Positions 34,261 to 46,100 of a stretch of 64,000 nt of DNA are shown here, piece by piece. The DNA comes from Ascidia mentula. Lineage: Eukaryota; Chordata; Ascidiacea; Phlebobranchia; Ascidiidae. Within the stretch, counting starts at the first letter, position 1. Each line of letters opens with the position of its first letter. The stretch lies in contig OX387201.1 in the NCBI GenBank assembly GCA_947561715.1, forward strand, positions 625,001-689,000. The letters are read 5' to 3'. A program made the position numbers and the translations under genes. A model generated the notes under the pieces. The model was not told the origin of the DNA. It did not search any database and saw nothing but the letters and a program-made list of their open reading frames with translations.

Positions 34261-35652
34261 TTTTAGGTGAAAAATATGCATGATTGTTGGGTTTCGCAGT
34301 AGGGTGGAAACTGTCAAACCATAGGAACGTTCTTCCGAGTTCTACGTGAATTTCAATCCAAAACCTTTTGTCCTGTAGCCACAAACAAAAATATTTCTCT
34401 CAGAAAACAGCATTTAAAAATTATTAAGAAAAAATCGAATCTAAACTAAACTATAAAATTTGCAATAAAATAAGGAAAAATGAGCACAAAACCAGATCTT
34501 CATTGTCAAATCCACTGTTTGCATTTCTTCCAGATTTAAGTTTCATGTGGCGCTTGACAAACCGCTTGAAATAATGTACTTACGTCACGTTATTCTGCAC
34601 TAAACGTAGCGGTACTTTGCTTCGAATTGCAGTTTATTCGGAATCCGAAATCGTCATATGATTTCGTTTTAGCGGAGTATCCGGATCAACAAAACAAAAA
34701 ATAGTCACCCTACTAATTTACGACGTAACAGCACATATACGATAACAGACGGAATGATCCCGTTTCTCGTTTCTCGTTTTTTTCGCATTGCTTTACACAT
34801 TTGTCCTGGAATTTTTTTGTCGGAGTTGGATAGCGAGGTTTTCGGACTAACAGGAAGGGGGGAAGCCGCCACATGAAATGTAGTGTCGGATAACGGATTT
34901 TTGCGGAACCATAAGAAAACAACCAAAAGAAAATTGATAGGTTTTATTGCAAATAAAAATCACGTATGTAAAGTTTTTATACGGCACTGCAAATAATTAT
35001 ATAACGACCTTTCATTTCCAATCACACAACTTTCGTATTGATTTGTTGTATTTGTTTAAACTTAGATTGGCGGAAACCATAAACACCCACTTTCTAAACA
35101 TCCTGTAAACCAACACTTGTCAACACGACATGTGGAGATCGGATGACAAAACTATTGTGAGGTCACAAACAGGCGGATATTGTGATGTCATCAAAACGTT
35201 TACCAGCGGCATTATGACACCTTATTGATAAAACAGTCAACAAAATTTTTAACGTCGTATCACATGGCTGGTCTTGCAAAATCTAAGTTGGAAAGACAAA
35301 TTTTATGGGGGTCTTACCAGTTAAGTGCAGTCACCTTCATCAAATCCAACGAACGTACCAAGGACCAGCTCTGAATGTAACGACTTACTGCTTTTAAACT
35401 ATACATGGAAATGTATTCAAACTTTTAATCCCAATTCAACTTTAATTCCTTAAACCTTGTCTTGTGGTTATTTTAAGCACCAATGACCGAAAAAGGTTCC
35501 GTGTTTGTGAGATCATAAGGTCATATTACTTAACAATAGTATTCCCGATGAATTGTCTAGCCACGCGAGCTCTGTGTCGTAACAATACCTGTTCTGATTT
35601 CCGATGTCTCCGCGTTTCTTGGCGCGACAATTTCATTCTTGAAGTTAGGATC
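34261..35652. promoter_or_regulatory. Divergent intergenic region between UGGT and bHLH gene
   Basis: UGGT runs left from 34260 and the bHLH gene runs right from 35653, so this stretch of about 1.4 kb probably contains both promoters. No TATA box was assigned with confidence. An open frame continues upstream of the chosen bHLH start (an ATG at 35549 is in frame), so the boundary on that side is uncertain. Confidence 0.4.
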
Positions 35653-36222
35653 ATGGCGGGAAGCAGGGATTCCAGATGCTGCGAAGAATGGAAAATTGAT
35701 GGTTTTGAATTAGATTTAGAATCCAGTGTATCCATATTTGGTGATGATGAGTCATTTTTTCATTCGTTGGATCCGTTGAGCAACTGCACTGAGAGGAAAG
35801 TTGATTGTGACGCAACAGAGAAGCGTTTTATTGCAACAAACTTGGTTAGCAACAATAATGACTTTTCGAATATTGATTTCACCGAAAATCTATGGGCCTC
35901 TGAAACAACTGCGGTTGGTCACGTGAACGACAGATCGACCAATCATAGGAAAATGAGGAAGAGGTCGCTCTCTAGCGGCACCTCGTGTGGCTCGGGATCA
36001 AAGAAGAAGCGGAGAGAAAGGACTGAAAAAACTCGCTACGACGCAAACGTGAGGGAACGTTCTAGAATGCGGGTGCTAAGCGGCGCTTTCGAACAATTGA
36101 AGATGGCGTTGCCATGGATACCCGTGGATGCCCGCCTGTCGAAATTGGACACGTTAAAGTTGGCTTGCTCTTACATCGAGCATCTGCAACGATCGGTGTG
36201 GGAGAATTATTGTCACAAGTGA
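35653..36222 (+). CDS. bHLH transcription factor, TCF23/TCF24-like
   Basis: A single-exon gene of 189 aa from the ATG at 35653 (context GGATCATGG). An in-frame ATG at 35549 would add 35 residues that look unconserved. The N-terminus is acidic. A basic patch ([20 protein letters not shown]) leads into the C-terminal bHLH at about residues 131-183: the basic region [15 protein letters not shown] contains the usual R-E-R-x-R, helix 1 is [13 protein letters not shown], the loop is IPVDARLSK and helix 2 is [15 protein letters not shown]. The [10 protein letters not shown] loop-helix places it near the TCF21/23/24-musculin branch. Possible polyadenylation signals lie at 36272 and 36358. It is expected to bind E-boxes as a dimer; orthology is uncertain. 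Confidence 0.85.
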   Translation: MAGSRDSRCCEEWKIDGFELDLESSVSIFGDDESFFHSLDPLSNCTERKVDCDATEKRFIATNLVSNNNDFSNIDFTENLWASETTAVGHVNDRSTNHRKMRKRSLSSGTSCGSGSKKKRRERTEKTRYDANVRERSRMRVLSGAFEQLKMALPWIPVDARLSKLDTLKLACSYIEHLQRSVWENYCHK

Positions 36223-36943
36223 AACTTCAACTTAGTTAAACTATGAAGGTTTACGAGTTCCACTTTCTCGCAATAAAGTACGCGGCAAAAAAGCAAAGTT
36301 GGAGTCCTTGTTGCAGGAGCTTCGTGATTCGCATTCAAGCGCGATTTCCATCGAAACAATAAAATTAATTTTTTTTTTTATTATTTTGTGTTGTTATTTC
36401 ACTGTTTTTTTACACCCACTGTTCTGAGGGTAAAGATTTTGTGTTGACAAAACGAACTTGATTGATTAACGTTCATCTAAAACCATTTTATCCAAACATG
36501 ATTTGCACAGTCGTAAAACTACAAAAATTATTTACATTTTATGTTGTTGTTGAATACAAATGCTTACTACACACAAAACACGTCTCTTATGATAAAGCCG
36601 TTTCATCGCACTGGGGTTTGAACCCAGGATATTCTGGGCACGAATACCGATCAGCTTTTCTTCTTGGTATATGGGTCGGGCGCTTGACCAATGCTGCCAA
36701 TCACCCGCTTAGTTTTTAAATGGATTTCTGAAATGGATACCCACACTGACCTCCAGTGTGCAGCTATTTTGTATATCATCCGCCACAATGTGTTGAACGA
36801 GAGGTTATGAATGATTTGTTTGTTTACGAGTGCGGCAATAATATCCGGTGCAGGGTTTTGAAGCCAATGCAACATGTATCAGATGAATTCGTTTCATTTG
36901 TGAATAAAACTATTGCAATAACTATCTCTCCAGCTGTTTTGTA
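36223..36943. other. Spacer between bHLH and NUDT8-like genes
   Basis: Contains the bHLH 3' end (AATAAA at 36272 and 36358, then a T-rich run) and a minus-strand tRNA-derived SINE at 36603-36712. No other coding exon was recognised. Confidence 0.5.
36603..36712 (-). repeat. tRNA-derived SINE, family 1
   Basis: Reading the minus strand gives GCGGGTGATTGGCAGCATTG, GTCAAGCGCCCGACCCATAT, ACCTGATCGG-like sequence and the B-box part CCTGGGTTCAAACC. This is one of the fuller copies of the family. Confidence 0.65.
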
Positions 36944-38277
36944 ATGTATCTATGCGGCCGACTGTTACCTAGCCGGCCATGTTGTAAACATCTACAGCTT
37001 GTAAAGGAATTGCGTCGATATTCATCATCCAATGACCTTGAAGAAGCCCTCGAAGATGTCTTTTCAAGTGAAAATAAAGCAAGTACAATCGCCAGAGTAA
37101 ACCAGTATAATGAAAAGAACGTTACATCTCAAAACCTGCCCAAAAAAGCAGCAGTCCTGGTTGCTTTGTGCCACATTAACAATGAACCCAGCATGTTGCT
37201 AACAGTCAGGTCGACGAAAATGAAGAAGCACGGAGGTGAAGTCAGGTATGTTTTGCGTTGAATGTAAATCCCAGAAAAATTGCAAGCATCAATTTACTGT
37301 TACCTGGAATTATTTAATTATGTGAGCTGCAGACAGATGGCCAATGTTTCGACCTGTAAGGCCTCATCAGTGCAGCTTGGTGTGACCCTTGTAGAATATC
37401 TTGCCCTCTGTACTGCCATACAAAGACTTCCACTTTTCTAAGGAATTATTTAAGTTTACCATGAAGACTATGTGCATCAAAATAAAGGGTCCAGTCAGTG
37501 TCCTTAAAACTGTGCTATATCTTAGATATGATTTGTCACATGCCATTTACACTGTAGCTTCCCTGGTGGTGGCATGGACTATGGAGACACATCAATGGTG
37601 GACACAGCATTACGAGAAACTGAAGAAGAAATCGGTTTTCCCAAAAGCAAAGTAGATGTTTGGACTACGATACATCCAGTACCAGACAAAGTAACAATCT
37701 GATTGTTTATTCACAGATAAATATAACAAATCAAATTGTTTATTGTAAATTACTGACATAGTCAATGGTATTTAAGTTGTAAAATTAATTGTTTGGAAAA
37801 TTTGTAGGTTAAATTTGTTTAAATTTAGGCTGTTGGCTTTGTTGGCTTTCAGACTTTAACCAAGCATGTTTACCCTGTGATCGGATATCTTGGTCACATA
37901 GATCCTTCACTCCTGAAAATTAATACTAATGAGGTAAGTTACTAAAATTAACCTCTGTTTTTAAACTTTAAAATACTTTTCTTGATAGAAAAGTAACATC
38001 GGTATCATTATTAGTGCATGTCTGGTTTCAGGTGCAAGATATTTTGCCCGTTCCATTGCGACTTTTATTGAATCCGGCCAACTATGGAACAACTCGCTTT
38101 CGTGTGAAAAATGACCGTGCTTCAAAATTTGACTACGTAATGCCTATTTATTTAACAAATCCTCGCATTTGGGGTATGACAGCCTTTTTTATAAACATGT
38201 CTTTAATGTTAATTATTCCTGATCACCATAAAATATTAGTCCGAGGTCGGCATCCAACTAAAAAAGTTAGTAAATGA
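36944..38277 (+). CDS. NUDT8: Nudix hydrolase, NUDT8-like (CoA diphosphatase type)
   Basis: Four exons: 36944-37245, 37558-37690, 37829-37933, 38032-38277 (261 aa), phases 2, 0, 0. The family hydrolyses nucleoside diphosphates linked to other groups; NUDT7/8 act on coenzyme A and its esters. Residues 67-101 hold the first beta strands ([28 protein letters not shown]). The Nudix box follows at about 103-126: [25 protein letters not shown] in two overlapping parts, keeping R-E-x-x-E-E-x-G but with D in place of the first E. The C-terminal part ends with NPRIWGMTA, typical of this subfamily. The N-terminus is basic and may be a mitochondrial presequence. A hammerhead candidate lies antisense in intron 1. 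Possible AATAAA signals are at 38424 and 38608. Confidence 0.85.
37325..37377 (-). ncRNA. Hammerhead ribozyme candidate, antisense in NUDT8-like intron
   Basis: On the minus strand: stem I AGCTGCA (37371-37377) pairs fully with TGCAGCT (37325-37331). The core is CTGATGA (37364-37370); stem II is GGCCT-TAC-AGGTC (37351-37363), five pairs including one G-U; then GAAA (37347-37350). Stem III is a short ACA/UGU helix with a 9 nt loop, and the cleavage-site GTC ends at 37332. All conserved core positions of a type I hammerhead are present. Short stem III is usual for hammerheads in Penelope-like elements and retrozymes. It is related in sequence to the candidate at 28475-28529, including upstream CTACA and GTCAC runs. 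Confidence 0.75.
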
Positions 38278-39126
38278 TTTTATGCGATAAAACTATTGGT
38301 GTTTTTAGGTGTCAGGAATGCTTTTAATTTCTATAATATATTTGTTTTGTGGGACTAAAAAGGTAATAGGTTTACCGTGTTAAACGTCCCAAGTAAAACT
38401 GCATGCATTATCATAAAAGCATTAATAAAGTGAATCCAAATGGCTTGCATAAAAATACTCAGAGTGCACTCAACAACATTCATATTTCTGAGGACATTTT
38501 CTTGATGTAAAAACTTAACTTTCCAACTCCATGAATATGCATTTTATTTTTTATTTCACTTGAGTGCATTTATTTCTTCTCTGCTTTTTGATTTTGCAAT
38601 GCAAGTTAATAAATAAAATGTTAGTTTTTATGTTTTCTTTAGAATAGCAAGCAGAAGCTTAATTTTAGCATGAAACGTTACACAATACCACAAAACATGC
38701 AAAAATTTACCAATTAAACTTATGTCACAATAGAATGGAGTGTCTTTTAGTTTTTCCATGAGTATTTTTAATCCAAATAGCAATCCAAGTAGCAATAAAG
38801 TTATGTAGACTAAAATCTGTAGATTTTTATCAACCAGCACAGAAATAAAACATATTTTTTTAACAATCTCCCAGGCCAAAGTCATGTAGTAGGAAAAGGT
38901 GATGAATTACCTCTAAAAGGTAGTTGTTCTTTGGTAACTGCAAAAAACGAGTGCAAACAAACAGAAAGGATGTGATAAAATCTATTATATGTACAGCAAT
39001 ATGACGAATATTTTGGAACCAAAGGAACACAGTAGTGGCAAAATGGTGGTTACAGGAATAAAATTCAGTAACTCAGTGAATAAAGTAAAAAGCAAGTGCC
39101 TATGTGGTTAGGTTAGCAGGATGGAG
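38278..39126. other. Spacer between convergent NUDT8-like and CFAP107-like genes
   Basis: The 3' sides of two convergent genes. AATAAA signals occur at 38424 and 38608. An 85-codon minus-strand open frame at 38628-38885 looks hydrophobic and has no family resemblance or splice context. Nothing else recognised. Confidence 0.5.
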
Positions 39127-41306
39127 TCAGACCGCAGAGGGTGGTGTTACTTGTGGAGGATATTCTGGAGCCATGTTAAATGGAGTGCGTCTGAGCCACA
39201 AGTCTTTATTTATCTGTAAGTGACAAAAAAACTTGTTTAAATTTTTTGGGATCAAAAGCTTTTTTATTTGACTCTTTATGATGTAATTTTATTTGAATCC
39301 TTGGCATTGGACTGAAGTACAATATTAAACAATGGTTTTATTGGGGTCCATGTCATTTTATTTGCATATTTATTGTTCACATTCATTCAAGATCTTTTTG
39401 TGCAAAATAAAAAATTAAACAATTAATATTAATAAAACTGTGGGACTGTCATATACACTTACCCTTGTAATAGGGTTGAAATGGCTTGACAAATACTTGG
39501 GAGCTGAGGCAAATCGATGGGGGTAAGCAGTATGTGGATGCGCAGAGTAAAAGTGACGATAGTCGGTGGAATAATCACCCTCCCTTTCCGCTCTTAACTC
39601 ACGAATCCATCTTGCCTTCATCTTAGAGTGCAGTCCAAAATTGGTCGGTGATCCTGATGGAAAATGTGAAATTACGCACGTGGCAAGTGCATGTGCTTTT
39701 TTTTTAATCTCATAATTGGAATTAAGGAAAAAAAAAATTCATTTAAAGAAACCTCATGAATTTTTTTATTAAGTCTTTGTGGATGTATGATTAGTTGAAG
39801 AGTTTTCATAAACATAGGTTATTGGTTTTTCCCACAAATAAAATCCTGGTGTAACAATGATACTGTATCAACCATGTTGCAATATCCAATATCAAACCAT
39901 CCTATTGTTGTTGGTAAGTAACCTTAGGAGCTTTGTTCCATAACAATTGACCTGTGAAGTCTTGCAGGCATGTTGCAGAAACAATAAAAATTTTGAAAAG
40001 TGTGGTATACCAACTTGGAGAAAGTGCTTTATTGACAAAATATAGGAGTTTTTTGATAATGGGCATCTAAGCTTATAACTGAGAAAAATGATTCGTTGAA
40101 GTGATAAAGCAGGCTTTTGGCAAACATTCAACATTCCTTTCCACATACAACTTTGGTCAAGTACCTTGCATAGGATAATCAGAACGCTCAGGTGCCCAGG
40201 CCAATTTATGTCCATCCCATTTTCTCAGGTCAGGAAGTTTATCTCCTTCCCTTTCCCGATGATTAAATTGTTCGTCGTACCACGAGATCATGTTATTGCT
40301 GTACCTGGAAATAAAATATTGCTCAACAAGTTTTGCTTATGTGCGAAAGCACTGTTTGAAATGTCTGCCAGGAAATATCTAGCATACTAGCACTTGAGCA
40401 TACAAGCACAAGTGTTTGAGAAACATGAATTTACATTTGCGTGGAACAGTATACATGTCATAGTTATGAAACCCAACATTCTACAATACTCCTCTGTATG
40501 TGACAATGCTTTTGACATATTAAATAACAAAGGCAACAGTAACATTGTGGCCACCTAACTTCCCATTCACAACCCAGTGCAATTGGCTGTGATCCTACGG
40601 CAGACGGTGATTCTCCGTGAGGAAATCACCTTCACATGGGAGCCTGACTCGAAAACCCTCATGGTTTTATCAGCGCCTATGATTTTGTTTGATTTCAGTC
40701 TGATCTAGAATAAAGCCACATTCACCCAAATGGACTTCTTTGAGAGGCAAACTTGCCTTGACATAAACAGCTAATTTAAAGGTAAGAAAAACTTTGAAGG
40801 TGAAAAAAATTTATGCCCACCTTCCACCATGATGTGTGAACAAGTGTTCCTTCCTCAATCCCTCATTTCTCATCAGGGCTGATCTCCTTATGATGGTGTC
40901 AGGTTTGTGGTCGGGATAAAGACGGAAATCTGTGCGATGGGTGCTCGAGTTGCTGTGGGTTCCTCGTTGAAACTTTACAAAATAACAAAGTAAGTTCTTG
41001 TACACAAACACGTCTCTTAAAGATTTAAGAGGTATTGTGAAAATTGTTTGTGAAAATTTTAACACTTGTTCACACGAACACCGTTTATTTTAAATCAATA
41101 GTGGTATAAATAGCAATAGCAATTTCACAATTGATTAAACGAGATATGTAAACAAAGTATGAAAACATGTAGCCTTTTTCAGTTGTAAAACGCACCTGTT
41201 TGGTTTCTTCGCACCAGTTACCGATCAGCGTTCTGTTGGAGAAACGCTGTTCGATTCGCCATCCAGGCATTGTCCATTTCTCCGGATCGCTCTGAGCTCC
41301 AGCCAT
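39127..41306 (-). CDS. CFAP107: CFAP107-like ciliary protein (C1orf158 family)
   Basis: Five exons, in transcript order: 41196-41306, 40821-40972, 40165-40304, 39463-39653, 39127-39213 (226 aa), all GT-AG and phase-consistent (0, 2, 1, 0). The N-terminal WRIEQRFSNRTLIGNWCEE closely resembles the start of the small vertebrate microtubule-inner protein CFAP107. Later blocks are DFRLYPDHKPDTIIRR, LFTHHGG, SWYDEQFNHR and WAPERSD. The last exon contains two proline-rich stretches and ends PPSAV. Proteins of this family sit inside axonemal doublet microtubules. The start ATG is the only plausible one before the conserved block. The identification rests on recalled family similarity; the exon structure itself is well supported. 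Confidence 0.75.
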
Positions 41307-43138
41307 AGTTAATATAGCTTAAACGCAGGCAGATAACAACGCCTTGGTTAATAGAAATCTTCAGGCCACAAGTAAAGCTGCGTTAATAACAAACAATAAA
41401 AAGTTGGCGGCAAATCTAATCTACTAGCGTTTGTTGCTGCGCAACAGATGACGTAACAAATGAGTTGTTGCAGCGCCACCTAGAAAAGTTTGTTTGATTT
41501 TTATGTTATTACGGAATATTTTAAGTCGTTCGAAACTTACTTTTCAAAACTCATTTTGGTTTCCGAATACGTAAAGCAAACTTCACTATATCGTGTCTAT
41601 TTAAAACAGACATATTCACTCCAAGACGGTTTTACAGCATTTCCAGAAAAATCTGGGCTTTTTTGTTCACCAAATCTGGTTTGTTGTTCACGATTTTGAA
41701 TAGTAATATTTTTATTTTATAACGTCAGAAATTTACGAACCCAAGAACGAGGGTCGTATGGATTCCCCTGTCTCACGGTAATCAGAAACACTTTGTTTCA
41801 AACGTTAATACACTGTATGTTGATTTGCATTATGTCTTTCACAGTAATATTAAGCTTAACACAATCTAATTGTCTGTTATGGTTCAAATGCACAGATGCA
41901 TTATGTATTAGAAGTTTGTGGCAACCGGTATCACTTTATATGATGATAACTGGCAATGCTGTCATTCTACGTTGCCTGATTTTCAGGATGTTAATCATGG
42001 GGCATGGTCTTTCAAAGATTCTTCATCAATGCACCTTTTTGTAATAAAGATTTGTTATTATGGATGTTTAATCCATGCCACCATTATAAGTAGTTGGGGA
42101 ACCACGTTTCGGTTCACCTGTTACCGGAATATCTCCACTAGGATCCAATTTGGGAATATGTTTGAATGAGAGAGTTTTTTGGGAATAAAGGTCGTCAACC
42201 CAGGTATGTTTATTGTAATACGTGGCGCACAACACGACTGACGAATGCAAACAACATGCAGTTAGTGCAGCAGGCGACGATGGTTCGAGAGTGCACCTCG
42301 CAAATATGCTTTGTGACGTCATTTTTGCATAATAAATCACAACGCGACGTCGTTTCAGACAAACAAAATATTCTGAGTCTTGTTTAGGTTTCCTGTTAGG
42401 TGGATTTGATTAGATGACTTATTTGATTTTGTCGCCTTTACACTCGTTACATTCAGTTCGTTTCAAAAACACAAAATTAATCAACAAAAAAAATTCTTTG
42501 AACGATTGTCGGTGCAAAATCAAGTGTAATTCTTATACAAGAACTACATGACTTGAAGTTATTCAAGATGGAGGAACGAGCAAACGATGACTGGGAACAC
42601 AAAGACACCAATTGAAGACCGCAGTTGTGTTACACGAAGCGATTAGTACCTGTCAATATTGCCGTTGTTGGTTGTACCACATCGACAACTGGTACACGTT
42701 TAATTTACCTGTTTGCATTCATAACAATTACATAAGCAAACGCACAGCGATTGGTGTGTGGTCGTAACTTACCGCTACATGAACCGGAGTGAGACCAGTA
42801 GCGTATGACCCCTGTATGTGCATCCCAACAATCTCTGTGGTTTAAAATCCCGTACACAGGGTATGATTGAAATTATTCGCCGGTGTTACAAGTTGCGATT
42901 TGTCAGCAAAGTTATTTAAAATTTCGAAAGAAGAGGGCACGGAGAATTGCATTTTAACATTAGTATCAGCTGTGAAACGCCGCCTTTCAATATATCTGCA
43001 ATATTTCAAACCAGCTGTTAAATTGGTCAAGAACTACTGTATAGTGATGCTGTTTTTTGCTTCAAGGTGTTTTTTGGGCAATTGAATATAGTGCTTTTGT
43101 GCAATGCTCAGGTGTTGATTAAAACAACTTTAAACAAA
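41307..43138. other. Divergent intergenic region before the lectin gene
   Basis: Lies between the CFAP107-like start (minus) and the lectin start (plus), so it probably holds both promoters. No exon, tRNA or clear repeat was recognised. Small opposing open frames near 41793-42387 and 42842-43085 look like chance. Confidence 0.45.
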
Positions 43139-46100
43139 ATGATGCGTTTTTATACTGCAGCCATTTTTGTTGTTTTGTTTGTAAAAGGTAAGTGAGGTGT
43201 TTGTGTAAATTTCTAATCAATGGAAGAATTTTTACTTGTCAAAAACCCGCTAATTTGTGCAGATGAAATTTCTATGTCGTTTATCTTCTTTTCTTTAACA
43301 AACGGGTTGGATCGTTTTCCCTTAATTCCTAACGTTAATCTTTAAGTTGTACAGGGGCAAGGATTTCTCACATGCTTTGGAATGTTTTAAAGGCTTTAGT
43401 CACCTTCTATTCTCCATTTGTAGTTTGGCACCGATTGAAGGGAAAAGTTTCAACAAAAATATGACATAGACATGATGAGAATTGGTTTTCAGGTTCAACT
43501 GGAGCTTGTCCCGATGGTTGGTTCCAGAACGGGCCTAGTTGTTATTATTATTCCGGCAACGACGGCATCGGGCTCCCCTGGCACGAGGCGCAATCCAAAT
43601 GCCAAACTATGGCCGGGGCTCTTGTCGTGATTGACGACGAAGTTGAAAACGTGAGTTCATCTCTATGTATATTTCAACCAGCTTTTGAAGTGTCTCGGTG
43701 GCATTTTACCAGAAAAGATCCATCATAAACAGGGACAAAGTTATTTGAGAAGAACGACCTTGGGGGTTTAAACTATCAGGATATAAAATAACAATAGGCC
43801 AAAATACAAACAGTTACAAATTCAATTTGTTTAGAATTTTATTTACAACCAAATGGGAAACGGCATTGAAGCGTGGATTGGACTTCACGATTTAAACCAA
43901 GAAGATTCATGGCAATGGGTGGACGGGTCTGACCTCACTTACATGTACGTGAACACATGTCTTCTACTGTCGCTTAGTTCATCCGCTAGATCAGTGGTTC
44001 TTAAGAACCTAGAAAGATGCTTTACTAGTTGGAAATTACAGAGGTGCAGGCGGGTAATTAGTCGGCACAGAAATATACAAAAGTAGTTGAAAGAAATATT
44101 ATGTTTTGTATCCATTGTGCGTCGCACATTCACGGTGTTGACATTTAAAACAGACCGTCCTCTTCTGTTTGTTAAAATTATTGCACCACAGAAACAAAAA
44201 GAGATGTTTATGTTGTCACAATGGGAATAACTGTCTGTTGGCCACGGCGAGATTGCCACCTCCTGCAGGATATATCAAGTTAAATTCCGACCTGATAAAC
44301 ACTGTTAAGATTTATCGGCTAAATAAAATAACTTTTTCGATGATTACTCTTACCGAAAATTGAAAAGTCACGTTTGAGTGATTTTGCCAGAGCTTGGGCA
44401 TCAGGACAACCCGACAACTGGGAGGACGCAGCAGCATCGCAGGAAGATTGTGTTGCGATCATGCAGAGTAACGGCGGTCTGTGGAATGACGCGAGTTGCA
44501 ATATCGGGTATTACTTTTTCTGTGAGAGGTCTGAGAACGCAGGTATTGTTTATTACGTCACAATGGAGGTTCAGACTTTAATCTGAAACTTTTCTTCACA
44601 CAGTGGAAAGTCCCAACTGCCAAGAAGATAATGGATGGGAGGAATTCGAAGGCCGTTGTTACGTCATACAGGATTCGAAAGTTGCGTGGGTTGAGGCCGA
44701 GTCGGCGTGCAAGGCGATCGAAGCGAACCTGGTTGCCATAGGAACGCAGACGGAACAACTGTACGTCGCGAACGTTGTCAACCTGTGGAACCAACACATA
44801 TGGATCGGGCTCTCGTCTGTGGTGGGTCCCCGTAATCGCGAATTAAGGGAAGAATTTTTACTTTTTTTTTCAACCTCCCAACCCACATGGGGAACCCCCC
44901 ACACAGGTGGCAGACAAAACCTTCCACACGAAGGAGTCACGGAATCCTCGTCAGATAATTAACAAAACTGCAGACTCACAACTTTGGTTTCTACCACAAA
45001 AGTTTACTTTACACTTGCAGCATTTCACATAGGTTATATAGGTTCATATTTCAAAATAACGCGGTGTCTGTAATTGTTTTCACAGAGCCACCCAGATCAC
45101 CAATTGTATTGGAGCAACGGTGACGTATACACACAAGGTACGTCATACGACAACTGGTTGTCAGGGCCACCTGTTCTAGATCCAAACAGCGACAATTGCG
45201 TCGAAATCGACCCGAGCACTTCGTATGGTGAGCACATGTTTCAGCATTATAATGTGAACTTCAGGCGATTTCTATATTGTTCGTAATGTGATTGTGACGT
45301 CATACAGAGGGGCCGTGGAGCGTCGAGCGATGTGGGGAGGGTCACGCTTACATGTGCGAGAGGGCATTCACTGGTAGGTACTTTTATGAAAAGTTGATTA
45401 TAAAAAGGCACCCCAGACGAACTAATATCTATACATTTGCAACATTTCATGTACTTGCTTCCCGTATAGGGACTTGTGCGGACGGATGGAGGTTGTACGA
45501 TGGATTCTGTTACTTATATGCAATAGCTGAAACCACGTGGGAAAGTTGGATCGCTGCAGACGGCATTTGCCAAGCCATGGGGGCGAAACTACTGAAGATT
45601 GACAAGTAATGCAGTTCATGGTTCCGCGTCAACAATGGGTCTGACGTCACAATGCTTGACAAGTGATGCAGTTCATAGTTCCGCGTCAACAATGGGTCTG
45701 ACGTCACAATGCTGATGTGTGATAACTATATATTGTTGCGCAAAGAGCATGTTGTATAAGAAGCAACATGAGCTGATGTAGATCACCTGTGTAGTAGTGA
45801 TCAACCACTTTCGTTTAGTGGATCAATTGTGAAAGCAAACATGCTCTAAACGTCGTTCAACGTCGCATTTTCCTTTCTCGGTTCATTCCAATGAAAATGT
45901 TGCGTTAAACTGTTGGTTACTAATCGTAAGAAATGTGGAACTTTTTCGATTGGTCGATTTGTTGATTCTGAAATTGTTGATCAACCACCAAAGCGACTTA
46001 AAACACCAAACGTTGCTATTTCACAGCGATGATTTGGAGAAATACATCACCGTCCATCTACCGGACTTCAAGGACGCGGGGGCGCTCGGGGTGTGGCTCG

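Noticed and set aside
39127..39213. An extra plus-strand exon of the NUDT8-like gene
   Set aside because: The NUDT8-like frame already closes at 38277 after its conserved end, and on the minus strand this stretch is a phase-correct terminal exon of the CFAP107-like gene.
43985..44010. A hAT transposon end (CAGTGGTTCTTAAGAACC)
   Set aside because: The start resembles a hAT terminus, as does 24157, but no partner inverted end or target duplication was found near either.
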